From Zonotrichia leucophrys gambelii (taxonomy: Eukaryota > Chordata > Aves > Passeriformes > Passerellidae), in the NCBI RefSeq assembly GCF_028769735.1, contig NC_088173.1:19284038-19348037 (forward strand): 64,000 nt of DNA, in the 5' to 3' direction. The translations under genes and the position numbers were made by a program. How positions within the stretch are numbered: the stretch's first letter is position 1; every line of letters starts with the position of its first letter. The notes beneath the pieces were generated by a model that saw only the letters and a list, made by a program, of their open reading frames with translations, did no database searches and was not told the origin of the DNA. Positions 48,801 through 63,554 of the stretch are shown here, piece after piece.

Positions 48801-51800
48801 CAGCAGAATGAAATGAAGAACTGAAAAATTGAAGCTTACTAAAAATGGAAATCTTCTCAGTCTTATTCCATAGTTTGACTTGTCTGTTGGGCAAAATAGA
48901 TGTGCTAAACAGAGAAAAAGCAGCACTGTAACAAAGTTAACAACACAAAAGAATTTTAGCTCTCTTGATGCAGTGTCGTAGTAAGATCTTCCTTTGTAGG
49001 ATACTCACAAGTTGAACAGAACTTTGAGGAACTAAAATCATCCATTATGTATAACAAAAAGACATGCATCATGAAGACTGGAGATGTCAAAGCACAACAT
49101 GCTAAAGACTTAATTTTGGTTTAGAAATCAGGTTTCTTCTTCCTAGACATTAAAACATATAAAACCAGAACTAAACAAAACAAAACAACCCTCAAAAAAC
49201 TTCAATAGTAATTTGCAACAACTGATTTTATGGGTAATGTACTCCTAGTGGGAGTTCAGAATTACTTTTAGAAGATTTGTAGACAAGATTTTTATGCCCT
49301 GTTTACATTTTCTGGGAGCTTAAGAGAAAACAGTCTGAAATAAGCTGCAGCTAACATGCTACAGGAAATGAAGGAAGAGAACCAGACTTCCCAAGAAAGA
49401 TTTACATTTATATAATGGTGATGGCTATATTTTGGCTTAGAAAGAGGAATGCAATTGTTCTAAAATACACAGAAAAGCTGTTGACTGGTGTTTCTCCTTA
49501 CTTAGTGGATCATGAACCACTCCAACACTGTACACTGCAACAAAATGCTTTTTTAGAGAGCTCTTTCACCATTGCACGATACTTTGTTTACAGACCAAAA
49601 CATCTTGCATCAGCAATTCCTCTCTGCATGGCAACCAAAGAGATACTAAGCCAGCAAAACCCTCGCTTACACCAAATGTATTGGTGCAAAACCCACCAGG
49701 AGACTTTCCATGGTTTCCATGGTGGAAGAATTCAGTCTGTTGGTAAGCAGCAATGTGTTCTTGGAAGTGTAACATCATCTTTTATGAAAGATGTCCACAG
49801 CACATTGATAGAAGAACCTGCAATCACCTTTTCACCACTTTGTAACATTTCCATTTGTAGGAATCAGGTGCCTTTGAAATTGAAGTTTAAAAGATGAAAT
49901 TGATTAAAGGGGTGTGCTTACTACATCTTAAGGACATTATAGAATGCGAGCACTTCTGTAGAGAATTAATTTATTTTACATGATCTGAATAGTAATTTTT
50001 CTCTGCACTAAACTATGCCTATATTTGGCTTGATCACAAGAATTTTTATTTAAAAAGAAACAAGCAAAATCCCTTGCTACCAAAGATTCAGCTTTGGACA
50101 TGTTCAGTATGACATCATCACTTCAGCCAGTTTTTTTTCCATTGGGTCAGAAGTCCATGAATCACACACATAGAGTGGCTTACAGGGGATCTCTGGACTG
50201 TTCCTGGCTTAGCAGGATTCTCTAGACATCCTGTTCTGACTCACAGATAAAAGGCATAAGAACTGAAAGCAAGGAGTTTATCTTGCTTTCATTCCCAATA
50301 TTTGTTGAAGATGACAACAGGGCAAGTTGTGAGAGGCTGTACGGTGAGAGAACAGAGATTAAAGGGACTCATAGGAGACTAAGAAAGTAACTTCTTGTAG
50401 TTGACTTTATAAACTAATTTTCATGTAATTTTTGAGATCTGTTTAGGTCGAAATGGATGAACAAACTTGTCCAAATTAGTTTTAACTTAGGTTTTGACCC
50501 AGTCTTACAGGTTCAACTTCCACAGAAATCTTTTGAGAGTTTGCACCATATATCTCTTTCTGGACTTTTTACTCTTATATTTGGGAAGCATCAAGTTTTG
50601 CATACATCAGCTATTCAGCTGAGATGAAAATAAACTGCAAAGGGATATAGTATCATAAAACTTCATTTCAAGAAAGTACGGTAAGACAAATATGTTTATA
50701 CTGCAGTAAGCCTGAATATTAAAATACTATATTTCATTCAAGCAGGATTATTGGAACAGTTTTGCAAAATCTATGATGTGTGACATAAGCCTGCAGGTTT
50801 GGATGCCTTCCTAAGATGTATTCTTCTTAACCTAAATTACTTCACATTAATCACTTCATTTTCACTATCTAGTTTCCAGTGAATGCTGTGCATTTTTTCC
50901 CATTTCTTTTTTTCCCATGACCATAAATGGTAAAAAGATTGTGCCATACATTTAATTATTTCTGCTGTTTCATCTTGAATTTTGATAAAAACTTTACCAC
51001 TCTCACTATGCAATTCTATTTTAAAAAGGTGGTTTTCACTTTAACCTCAATTAAAACATGCAATAAAATGTCCATACTTCTGTTGTAGGATAGAAATATT
51101 AACCTGCAGATATCCAGAAGACTCTGAAGTATTCTACATGTGTTTCTTCTCCAAAAGAGTATTTTTCATTGTTAAAGTGAAAATTTAAATAAAAACAAAA
51201 CTGGAAGTATCTTTGAAAACAAGGTTGAACAGCTATCATGGGGTATCTTGTGGTAAAATATTCTGAAAAGTCAATGAAGAAGCAGACACACAGAATTTCT
51301 TAAAAACACTGAAATTCTATTTATCTGTATAGGTTTTCATTAGGTACAACAACTTTGCAAGTATGCAGTTTCCATGCGTTAAAAAAATCATGCTCTGTAA
51401 AAAACCAAAAGTCCATGCTGAAAAGCTCCAAGTTTTGGAAGTTTGTTGGGGTTTTTTTGTCTGACATGAGTTGTTATGAATGATATTTTGCTTTCACGTG
51501 GTTTTATCAGTTTTTAAGGTCTTACTTGAATTTTTAACTAGACTTTAAAATTATAGGAGATTAATAAGGGAAACGGAGTAGATAACATAAGTGCTAAGGT
51601 GTTTTGATATTTTGCTTTTTGCAGTGTTAGGCTGTGAGAGAGACCTCTCTTTGACAAAGCTAAACAACACATGATACCTGCTTTGAGAACATGACAAAGA
51701 CTGTGATGAGATGTTCGAAAGCTCAAAGTTCCTCTGAGAAGATATACCCCAAAAGGAGTGCTGCAGGCCAGAGCCTAGAAGTGCTGAAGGCTTCATGAGC

Positions 51801-52719
51801 TTCTGCAGGTACCCACTGTGAAGGCAAGTGCGACTGCAGCAGTCATCCTTCAGCAGCAAATTCAATGGTATCACAGCTATCCTGGTGTATAATTATTTAC
51901 CCATTCACATTCTACTGATATCAATAGGGACAAACAACACAAGAAACCCAAGTTTAAACAACTACAGAAACAGAAACCACACCAAAACGTGTCCTGACTT
52001 TTCAACAACTGAAGGAGCAAAGCTGAGCATGGACCTCTGAACTATTTGCTGCACATAAACTCCCCTTATTGCTGGCAGGGCTTTTCACTGGCACACAAGG
52101 AAGCCAGTATCTCATTATTACTCCAAATTACTTGCTCTTCCTTGCACTTTCTGTTGTGTGTTTTAAGGATCTTTTGCCCCCCTCAGCCCACCTTAAAGAA
52201 CTTCAATTCTTTTTTGGATTTTGGATACAGTCAGCTAGGTAACTACACCAGCTCACTCTTCAAACCCTGCCTGTCTGACTGATTTATTTCCATCACTATT
52301 TCCTGGCTTGCTCTTCTAAAAAATACTATATAGCTTCCTTTACTCAAGTACACATTCCCGAGAATACAACACACAGAGAAGTGAGGAAACAGTCCCACGT
52401 GTATGTAAAAGGCAATACAATGGGGTTTTTTTTTCTTTTTTAATTTCTCAGTAATCTATGAGAAGAAACCTGCCCTAAATAGCACTGACAGGAGAATGGT
52501 ATTATCAATAGTATGGTGTGATACATGATCTGGGATGTGATTCTCAAAAACTGAAATAAGTTTGATAAGTCTAATCACTAAATATTCTTTCTTATAATAC
52601 TTTAATCAGATATTGCCTGGACAGTGTCCCATACATTCTACAATAAAGTAAAGGTCTGGGCTTTCGAAACAAGGAGCTGCAATTCTGGTCACTGATCTGG
52701 GAAACAAAAACATGAATAA

Positions 52720-52815
52720 TTTCAGAAAATGGGAAAAGAAAAAAAACCCCAAACCAATAGGCACTAAATAAAAACTGAACATTTTCAGAAAATGGTAAAA
52801 GAAAAAAAAACCAAC
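52720..52815 (+). repeat. 63-bp-period duplication in A-rich DNA
   Basis: TTTCAGAAAATGG followed by AAAAGAAAA and A/C-rich sequence appears at 52720 and again at 52783, nearly identical over about 30 nt. Confidence 0.8.
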
Positions 52816-55800
52816 CCAAAAAATCCAAAGAAAAGGAAAAAAAAAAACAACTCGCACTTATTAAAGCCTACAGGAATCAACTGGCTTCAGACCAAAAAAG
52901 GCTAATGGAACATAGTTTACCTAAGGAGAAGTGAAATAAGTTTCCAAGAGCCATGGAAGTTGTTTACAACAAATACTCATTGTACAGGGAAAAGAAAACA
53001 ATTCCACTGAACCATTTTCCAAATGCCTGATCTTGCACTCCTTGCACAGCCTAATTCCCTTTAAAGTTACGAGTTTAGGCTATGTGTTGGGGTTATATAA
53101 CTATGTCTTACAAGACAAATGCAAAGTAGTACAAAGCAAAATTATACCCAAAACCCAGGATTAGGGAAAAAATCCCATAGCTAGACAAAAACCCCTAGAA
53201 ATCTGGAAAGAAAACTACAATGAAAATAGCTAGAGGTGAAATATATTGCTAATCCCTTTTCCTAGAACTGGAAAAATACTGAGGAGGAGGAAATTCATAG
53301 TAAAGGGGGTGAAACTGTGAAAGTTAAACAGTCTTGACAAAAAGAGAAATATTTGAATAACATTTCCTAAACTACTTTAAAAGGGAGTAAACTAACCAAA
53401 TGCCATCTGAAATTGGCTGTATGCCCACCACTTTGGTTGACTTTAGGGTCAGTAAGACAGAGGACAGACATAAGCTAGCATAGCTGAAAAATCAATACAA
53501 ATATAGTTAAAACACAGATGGAATTTATTATAGAGCAGCTGGAAATGCAAAGAAAGAATTTTGTAGATCCATACCAATAGTGTAACTTTGAAAAATATTC
53601 TCCAAGTATGAAAGTGCTTTACAAAACAAACAACTTTAAGAAGTGGTGTTAGATGTAGTCATACTACAGAAAACAGACTGTTCTCCTCTGAATGGCTGGC
53701 ATAATACTTCTGATCAGTTTAATAATGTTACCTTTCAAACCAGTCCAAACAGACTTGCTTATGAAGATCATTAAATCCTTCACACGAGAATATAATGTGC
53801 ATATGACAAAATCCACAAACTGGACAGAAAACAACTGCACAAAATAAAATGGGAAATTCTGAGTGGTTTCTTTCACCCTTGATTTTCTGCTAATATATAT
53901 TCTGGTTAAATTTTTAGGTATTTTGCAGTTTTAAAGAATTCCTGTAAACCTTTCAAGACATTCATCAGTGTCAAGATTTTTATTCTGCTGGGAGTCATGT
54001 CAGAATCAACACGATAAATGTTACCATGAAGTACTGCTAGTGAGTCATTGTTCAAGAAAGTTTCCCAAGGTACCACTGCACAGGACAGCCAGTGATACCT
54101 TGTAAGTTTTATATTTCAACAACCCCTGTTCTAAAATACTCTGTACCAAGAGTGACACGTAAAAGATTTTTGTTAAGGATGTATCAAAGCCACCTTCCAC
54201 ACTAAAAATGCAGTTTCACTGTGATTTTGGGCCAATACTGAAAGGGTAGTGATCTGATGAAAAAAAAAATTTTTTTGGCTTATTTTTCAACTAAATCAGC
54301 TACTTAATTGATCTAGTCATGTGGCTGCATGATTGCTGGTGCCTTTGCAAGGGAAGAAGTTGTAAGGTGGGGGTTGAGGAATACAGGTTTATCCTTTTTG
54401 TGGCAAAGTATGGCCCTTGGTGCAGCATAATCCAGAGAAAAAACTACCCACTGCAGCAACATGAAGGAACTAGATTCGACCATGTATCTCCTTGAGCTGT
54501 ATCTGGCATCTGAGACTTCAGATGAAGAGAACAAAAAACTGTGAACCTTCACACTTAGAGACTGGACAAACAATGCATAAAGAATTTACAAAATACTTCT
54601 TAGAGAAAACTACGAAACTCAAAGGATAGCAAGCTGACTGAGAGGCAGGTTACAGGTATTTAATTGAGAAGATCTCCACCTACTTAAGAATGCCAGGTCA
54701 TTTCTGAACCAGAGTATGATTTTATTATAAAATAAATATAAATATAATATAAAAATAACTGAAGGAGATTTAGTAATTATTATGTATGGCTGAAAATGGG
54801 ACTGGATTAATAATTTACAGTCTGAACCATTTCTTGATCCCTAGGATAGAGAACAAGTTTGGGTAAAATGTAAAATGGAAGTACATGAAAATAAATCCAA
54901 TGTTACACAGGTTATATTAGTGAGATTGTTGTGGCCCAGAAAATGAACAGCCAAAGCATAGAGCAGAAAATCCTCATGGCATGTTATGGTTACAACTGCA
55001 GTTTGCAAGAAAAATCTACAGCTTCTGTGTACGCAGTTAATAAATCAAAATGTGGGGGTCACTAAAAATTGTGTTATTCCCTAGTACCCTCTTTACCTGA
55101 TCTCACCAATCAGTATTTTGCTATTGTTCCTTATTAAAAACTTCTACCAGCTTTTATAATCTACTAGATAGTGGGTCAAATTCAATGAATATTATTCCAT
55201 TACTGCTTTTACTGAAAAGCAAATACTCCTCAAGATTTTAAAACTCCTGCCAATATATTTTCATAGCCATGGAAAGCAAACAGCCTTGCTTGAAATCTTT
55301 ATGCAAAGATATAAGCAGACATCCACAATTAAACAAGATAGGCACCAGCTTACCTTTGAATGTATAAGTAAGATTAATTAGAAAGTAAAAATAAATACGC
55401 AAAAACAGTGGAACTGTCATTCTAGTTGCCTCATACATTTTTTCACATAACAGAAGGAGAACTTTACATGAAGAGGACATATTCCTAAATTCTCAGTATA
55501 CTCTTGAAAGAGCATACAGCAGGACACTTTCCTCATTATGGAAAATGTGATTACATATTCATTATTTTCAGCAATATTTTTGGCTTTTGACATGAAGAGG
55601 ATGCATAAGCTATGCTGAGTTGTAGTAGTGGGACCTATAAGCAACCTAGCCTAGAAATTAGCAAATGTCCAGTAGCATTGATTTGCAAGGACATAAAAAG
55701 TAGAAGAAAACCAAGAAAATCAGTCTTCTTACATGGTAAAATACAATTTGAGAAGAGTGAATGGTGCACCCTGAGTCTTTTCATGAGATAAAATAATATT

Positions 55801-56850
55801 GATGGGCCACCTGGACCCTGAAGTGCTCTCGGGCTCTGCAGACCAATAATCAAAACAACCACTGTGAGAACTTGCCTCCTTACTAACATCAGTGATGTGT
55901 GAGCAGGCTCCTAATATAGCTTTCTTTGTGTGCCCTGAGCAGTGTGAACCACCCCTGGCCTTTGCAAGCAGCCTCTTGCACAGTGGCTGGTAAGCATTTG
56001 CTTTATGTCAAATGCTGGAACAGTTTTTCCGGTCACAAGGGAAGGGAATTCCAGCAGTTTGTCAGGAGCTGTAATTGCTGTGTGTGCTTGCTAGATAGAC
56101 ATGTATCCTGTGAAGCACTACAGTTCATATCAGACCTAGCTAATTTTGAAGCCCTAAGGTCATAACTTCAACAAACCAGTAAGTTCTTTCATGAGAAGTT
56201 AGCTGTTAAAATATTAAATGTAGTAAGTGAGCCATTAGTTTAAGAATTCTCAATTCTTAAAGCAGCTAAAGTCGTAGCAATCAGACTGAGTCTGCAGCGC
56301 TTCATGTGTGGTCATGAGTGAAAATAAAGAAGAAAAATAGCCTGACAGTCAAGAAACTACAAGCAAGTAAGAGTTTCCTGAAATACCTTCCTTAGGGAGC
56401 TTAAACTAGGAGACCAGGAGTTGTAGTATGCTTCACTGTTAAACTGGAGCATGGAATTATCTAAAGGAAAGATGAACTAGCAACTCACATTGTGTGAAAA
56501 TCAGTGGGATGAAGCACCTTTACAGCCTCTTCCTAGTTTACAGTAAGTGGCTACAATCCTCCCTAGGATGCTTTTTTCCCCTAATACAATAATAAGAAAA
56601 GTTCCATTCAGATTCTTCTCTAAAAGGCAATGCATGAATGTTTCTCATTCTGTTTCCAAGCAGACTGATAAATATATGCAAACAAATACATGCCCACAGG
56701 GAGAAGAGTCTGGTTCAGCAAGTTAGTATAATTCATTCTGAAATGCTCGATTGTTCTGGCTGGAGCACCCAGTGTTTTTAATCTGCCCAGGAAAATCCTT
56801 TTCCACATTGCCACTTCAGCAAAAGAAAGCCATTGTAGAAGCATTTTTAT

Positions 56851-56884
56851 AGGTTTTTTTTTGTTTTGTTTTGTTTTTTTTTTT
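56851..56884. repeat. T-rich (TTTTG)n tract
   Basis: T run with TTTTG repeats, mirrored by a pure T tract at about 57098-57118. Low complexity only. Confidence 0.85.
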
Positions 56885-57097
56885 GCTTTGTGGAAATAGT
56901 TTTAGAGTCATATCTTTAAAATGAGAAAAACCAGCTGCAGCATGCAGCTCATATCAATGCACATGGGTCCATGCTGCAGCCACTCACAAATACCCAAACA
57001 CTGATACCCTACAACCATTTTTATGGATGTTTAGACTAAGTGCTACTATAAACATTACATGCAATTTTACATTTACTTTAAAAAAAAAATTATTTCC

Positions 57098-57118
57098 TTT
57101 TTTTTTTTTTTTTTTTTT
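57098..57118. repeat. Poly-T tract
   Basis: About 20 T bases followed by CCCC. Simple homopolymer. Confidence 0.9.
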
Positions 57119-60100
57119 CCCCAAAAGCAGAGCTATGAATAGAAAAACACAGATACAGACCCATTTCCAATGCTGGCCTCAAAAGTTCAAACTATTGCAT
57201 ACTGGTCTCTGGCATTAAAAGCAAAAAGTCCTTTGGTGATGGAATTTTGACACCTAACAAAAAAAAAAGCTCCAAACATTTTTGCACATGGACCAGGCTT
57301 TAGATAAGAAGCTGGCATGACTTCATCCTAATTTATCTGATCTAGTTTACTTTTATCTAATACTGAGAAAAACACTCAACTGCAAATATAGGTTGTAGAA
57401 AAAGAAATGTAACCATAAAATATAAATTATCTACTTGCTGGGAAAGAGAATTTGCCATATTTTCTGACTACTTTATTTTGCCTCAGATTGTACTGTTTCA
57501 TGCAATTTTTGCTTTACAATTGATGCCTTATATAATTCTGTGAAGCGTCTCTATGGCTCTAAAATCATAATTCCATATGAATTATTACAATGTTCATAGA
57601 AGATAAATGTTTTCATTACACTGTAAAGAGGCTTCAGTGTCTCAGACATGCACTTGGCACAATCTAATGGAGACCAACATGTAGCTGGGGACAAAGAATG
57701 GAAATGTTAAGTGGAACAAACATTTTCCATCAGTAATTTCAGAAATTTGAGTGTTCCCCTCTTATTCAGTCACTTCATCATCCCTCTAGGCACCATTGCT
57801 ATAGTTTCCCATCTCTCTGTTGACACAATTGTTTGTGCAATTTGACTGCCATGTAACATAAATAATATTTCTAATAAACTATTATGATTTATCTCCGTCA
57901 CCTCAGAGACAAACAATTTACTTTTATTCTTCTCTCTCAAATAAATTACTAGTTGACCTATGAAGCAAAATTCACAGTTGCATTGCATAAATTTGGAAAA
58001 AAATAACTTCTACTGAAAGTACAAGATTCAAGATTCCCAGTAGCACTACAACTGTACAACAGAAAGAAAGACAAGCTTACCCTGAAGAGACCCTACATTT
58101 GATAATTTTCATAGGTAGGGTGCTTGTCTGGTTTTGAGTAAATGGCAGAAAAATGGAAGGAATTTGGGGAAAGGCTACAATGTTTGCAGAGACAAAAATT
58201 GAGGGGAGGGAGACAGGACAGGGGGTGGGCAGGAAAAGGAAAAAGAACAACAAAATAAGCGGAAAGGAACAGCACTTTACACTGGTCTGTCCCTCTGGAA
58301 GTTTCTACAACTCTCCAAATGACCTAGCATTCCCTCATACTTTTCTGAAGCCTAGGGTGAAAGTCACTAACAGAGACTATAAATCAGATGCAGGTGTTTC
58401 TTTGGAGTCTGATTTTCTAGGATACTTCTTACTGCAGCTTTATCTTTTCAGTTATCAAACCTCAAGGGACTGTAAATCCTCGATGAGAAACAAAAATCAG
58501 CAACATAAGGAGCAGATGAATTCATGGATAAAAATCCTGGGACAGAAATCCTTACTCTTAAACTAAAAACCATTTATACTGCACTGTCATGAAACAGAAA
58601 AATCAAAACAACATAACAGAAAAACCCAAGAGCCACAATAGTGTTTCTTCCAGTAGAATTTGTGAGCAGGAGAGCATCATTACTGGAATGGCAGGAGTTC
58701 TGAAGTCACAGCTTCACACAGAGCTGTTTAAAGGTTATTCAGAACCCACTGCCCACTGTTTCCACCCTAGTGCCAGCACAAGCATTTATGTAAATATCTG
58801 CTGCATTTACTGCTTTTCACCTGGCATGGCATCCTGGGTTACTCTTTATCCAATCCAAGCAAAGAAGATCCATGGAACCAGCCTGGCAGAAGGAAAGCCA
58901 GAACAGGGTGATGGCATCTTTGACTTATACTTGTTGGAAGTGCATACATGAGACTACAGCATAAACTAATCCTCTCACATCTTTCTGTACTAGTATGTTG
59001 AAAGTAGGCCAAAGCAGAAGAGGCCTCCTGGAATGCATATCACTAACATTATCTATTACTGAGAATCCATAAAAAATCCCTATGAAATAAAAAGCAATAC
59101 AAGCTACAGAAGACTGGAAATATTTCAGACTCCCATCTATCTAAGAAAACTATGCTTGCTACAGCAAGTTTAAAATACCTCCTTCACTTGCTATGACTGA
59201 CTTGCTCTGAAATTATTCTTAGCATTAAAAGTTCTTTGAAAGATCACAGCTGTACAGTACACAATAAAAACATTCTTCAAACAGAATATTTTTTCTAAGG
59301 TTTCCATGGAGTATTTGTGGGTCATTTGGTTATTACAACCACCCACTAAAAACAGTAACCTAAAGTGTGCAATTAATTGGTCTAGAAATAACTGCTGTCT
59401 TTCCTCCTTCCCAGAGCATGTTTGCCGTGATTTGGAGTTAACCTGCCTTGTTTTGGCAGGCTGTCTCTGACTGAGCTGAACAAACCAGTTCTAAAGAGTC
59501 AGCTTCACTCTACCTGAAACATCTGGCATTTGGTAAAACAAGAGCCTATCAAATGAATTTTGCATTTAGAGCTACAGATTTTTTGTTTCAATTAAAAACA
59601 GTCACATATAAAAATAACCTTACAGCTATGTACTGCCAAGAAACTCAAATTGTAAATGCACTAGCACCATTTCACATGTTCTGTGCTGCTTTAGCAGCCT
59701 TATTTTGTCATGAATAATGCTTATCTACATATATAAGTTGACTTACATACAAAGTCGACTCCAGTTCCACCAAGCTTAGATTAGATACCTAAAACCTGAC
59801 TTCTAACAGATTGTGTGAACTCTGTGTGAAGACTGACCTCTAAATGACCATGTGAAATGAGCCTCACCAGTGAGACACCTACTCTACCCCACTGGAGAGA
59901 TAGTGGGTTGTTCAGATTTGCTCCTGAAAGACAAGGATGAAGAGAAGGTAATTGTAGACACAGTTCTCGGCAATCAAAGCCAAGAGAAAAAGATCCAGTC
60001 TTAATAAGTTTGAATCTGTGAAGAATTAAAAGCACGCAACCTACTGATACTTGTGGAGTAGCAATATGCTTTATCTATTCCATCAATAAACATGCAACTA

Positions 60101-62513
60101 GCTTGAGGGATGCATCTTCAGCACAGTGGTCAAACAAGGAAAAAGCAAGAGCAACAGCCAAAAAGTCTGTACCAAAACTAAGATGAATGCAGAAGTATTT
60201 TCCAGGTAAACACCAGAAAATCAAAAGTGAACTCACATTTAGCACACCTTATGCCCAGCTCAATGGTTATCATACACAGTTTCTAAATTAGAGAGATTGA
60301 GGCTTCCTTTTGAGTACTGCAAAATATTTTTAAGTAAAGGAATTTTCAAAAAGGATTATCATGGGAATACACACACACATGTACACTACTACCCAATATC
60401 ATAACCAAAGACCTCTCCAATTATATTTGAGGTAATTTTTATACATAGAAGGAAGGATCTGGTCACCCTATTATTTCCACATTCTACAAGATGTGCGTAA
60501 CATCATTGTTCTGAGGACTGGTAAGGGGTATAGCTGGATTCTTCTCCAAGCAGCACAAGACTGGGAGCTTAGAACTTACAGAAATTTACAATGGTTTGCA
60601 AACATTTAGAAGATATGAAATTATTAGTATCTGAAAAACCCACTCTCTTTCTTTCTAATTTTCTAATTCTTTCATGTTTTCTAACTCTTTCATGTTAATA
60701 GATACAGCTCATTTCAAAGGGTCTTGTAGAAGTCTATACCTTTAAAAAAAAAAGAAAATAAAAATATTATTTACTTGTATGAAACAAGAACAAAATCCAT
60801 TGGAATTTCTGGCTAAAATAAACTACAATATTACTGGGTTTTTAGATCTCTTTCCAAGAATGTCCACATACATGGGGTATTAAGTAGATACTCCAGTAAA
60901 TCCAAGGAAAATCAGAGTCAAGTCATTGCCAATTAAAGTGGGGCTCTGAAAGTTTATGGTTTTGATATTTGTGAGGTTTGACCTTGATTACTATAACAAA
61001 ATTTACAAAAATACCTTTGGCTTCTCAAAATTGTTTTGGCATTTATATCAGATGTTTTATGTTTATAATACTTCTCATTTTAGAGAGATTATTTCTCTCA
61101 TTCACTTTTTCTGAAGTTTAGGTGAATAACTTTCCTTCACAAATTAAAGCTGTAAAATACTTGAGTTGAAAACCAACTGCTCTCTGACAGCTTATGAGAA
61201 AGCCTTTGACCATATTAGAGATTCTAATTCATGGAGGATACTAGGTGGCACAAAGCAATAACTAGAACTGGTTAAAATGTTTAAAAGTATATGGATTCCC
61301 ACACAAATAAGGGCAAATGGGTACAGAGTACTCTCAGAATCTGTGCTTATTATCCACAGGGTTAACAACCAACAGCCAACATCCAAAGCTGACAGAGTTA
61401 CCATGTGAAATCTGGACTCCTAAAAAAGTTATTCTGTCCTTAAATAACGCTGTACTGCATTTTCCCTTGGCAAAAAGTTAATGTTTTCTCTGAAACATTC
61501 CATGGGTGAGTAAACATGAAATATACAAGTGGTATGCAACAAATTGAGTATAAACAGCTATTTCCTATCCCTAATATTTCCTTTAATAGGTTACATTCAT
61601 GTTGTTCAAATCCCCAGTCATTGATTTCACAATGTTTTTCACTAATATCATACTCGTACTTATCTGTTATTACATATTAAACTCTATCTGAAAGCTTTAC
61701 AGAATATCATTATCCACAGCACTGTTTCAAAATGTTTGAGTCCAAATATTGGCTGGTCAGAGCTGGCAATCCAGTGCTTGCTCTTTCACTGTTTTAGTAT
61801 AAAATGGGATTTAGATGTGATTTCAGCAGGGGTTCGTACCATGTGCATGCCTTTTCAGAAGAATTAGATTTAATCTTTCAAAACTGATCTTTTTGCCCTC
61901 ATTTTTGTCATAAAATACATACTTTACCAAGATTTATTACAGAGAGGTAAATATTTTCCAAGAATTAACTTCTAGCCATTACTGATACCAGTACTAATTG
62001 TATGATTGTAGTAAAAGAATATAAAGGAACACATTTATGTACCTCCCATTTTCCCAGAATTTTTTTTCTTCAGCTGTAAAATCTTATTAATTGCTGAATG
62101 AGTATTTTCAATATTTCATCCTCTAGAAAAACTAACAGATTATTTGTGAAATTAACATTTGTTATAGTAACTTGAAAGTTTGCTATTTATTCTTCATTGT
62201 CCTTATCTCATTTTGGAAAAATCATTTATTTATTGGCTTAAATCAATGTCTATTGTTAGAAGCACCATTTCAGTGAGCTACAATCTCCTTCTTTCTTTCG
62301 ACTTACATAACATTATACTTTTCTTAAATAAGGGTTAACCTTGCCTTGCTTTAGTAAGGCTGGTTCTCTGGAAGAAATCAGAGAGGCTTGTTTAGAAAAG
62401 GATTTGACATGCATGCTCTATCCTGGTCAGAACTGGCAGAACAAACCTCTTATAAAAAGCCAGCTACATCAAAGCCTCGGAAGCTCATCCACTTGTATAT
62501 TTAGCTTACTTTA

Positions 62514-62549
62514 AAAACCAAACCAAACCAAACCAAACCAAAGCAAACC
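62514..62549. repeat. (AAACC)n simple repeat
   Basis: About six AAACC-type units, one changed to AAAGC. Confidence 0.93.
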
Positions 62550-63554
62550 TCTTTTCTTTGTCCTTTGGCTACCTTTGATGAACTATACTTTTTGTCCCAT
62601 AGCATTTCTTACAGATAGTTCAGTTAATTACCAAGTAAAACTTGTATGAGTCTGTATTTTCTCTAAGTTCCCATACTCATATTCAAAAGCATGTCTTAAA
62701 TCTAAAGTTTCCAGCATTTTGAGTTTCAGTTTGACAAATTTATGTAAAGCAATTAGATACCTTAAACAAAGATGACTAAATTCTGTCTTTTACAATTTTG
62801 TGTCTAGTAACTATAGTATTTTTTCTCTTTCTGGCACTAGAACAACACACAGAAAGGCTATTTAGAGATGTCTTCAATGTCTACTTTTTAATACTTACAA
62901 AGAATTGGGAGGATATTTAAAATATCTCTTTACCAATCAGCACAGAGGATTACCCTGTTTTGGGTAACTTCTATCCCTGACTCAGGTTAAACTGAAATGC
63001 TTTCCTGAAAGTCACAAATTATTTTTTTCTAATGAAATCATCTTGCTATTTGTATACTGATAACTTGTTAGAAATTCATGTGCATCAAAGATAAAAAAAT
63101 TGTCCTATAATGGTCCTACCAGAGTCATAACACTCTTCTCTCCAGAGACAGAAGCAGTGTCTTAAATGAGGTATTAATAGCCACACTATAGGAGGATGCT
63201 GATAAAAAATGGAATCTGCTGCCAGATACTGCCTACATCAATGTGATAGCAAACAACAGGGAAATTTGAACAAAAAATTGCTTGTTTATAAATGTCATGG
63301 GAGATGGACAAGCAATACTCAGAGTGAAAGAAAAATCTGGACTAGTCATTGTTCTATAGTTTTTACACAGAATCATTAGAATTTAAATAATCACCTTAGC
63401 CATGACAATACCATGGAATAACTTCAAGTAACTGATGGTAATTCAGCAGCATCTCAATAACCTGCTTTAGTTATTTCAACACTTAGCAGGAAGAGAGTTG
63501 TTTCTCTCCAATTTTCCTCATTCTTTGAATATTGTGAGAATAGCATTCACTACT

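Larger units (their letters stand above)
45301..63554. other. PALLD intron upstream of CpG island 2
   Basis: About 18 kb of AT-rich sequence with homopolymer tracts, small duplications and the AAACC repeat. The longest open frame is 160 codons on the plus strand (49415-49897), without a recognisable domain. No palladin exon was seen. Confidence 0.6.
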
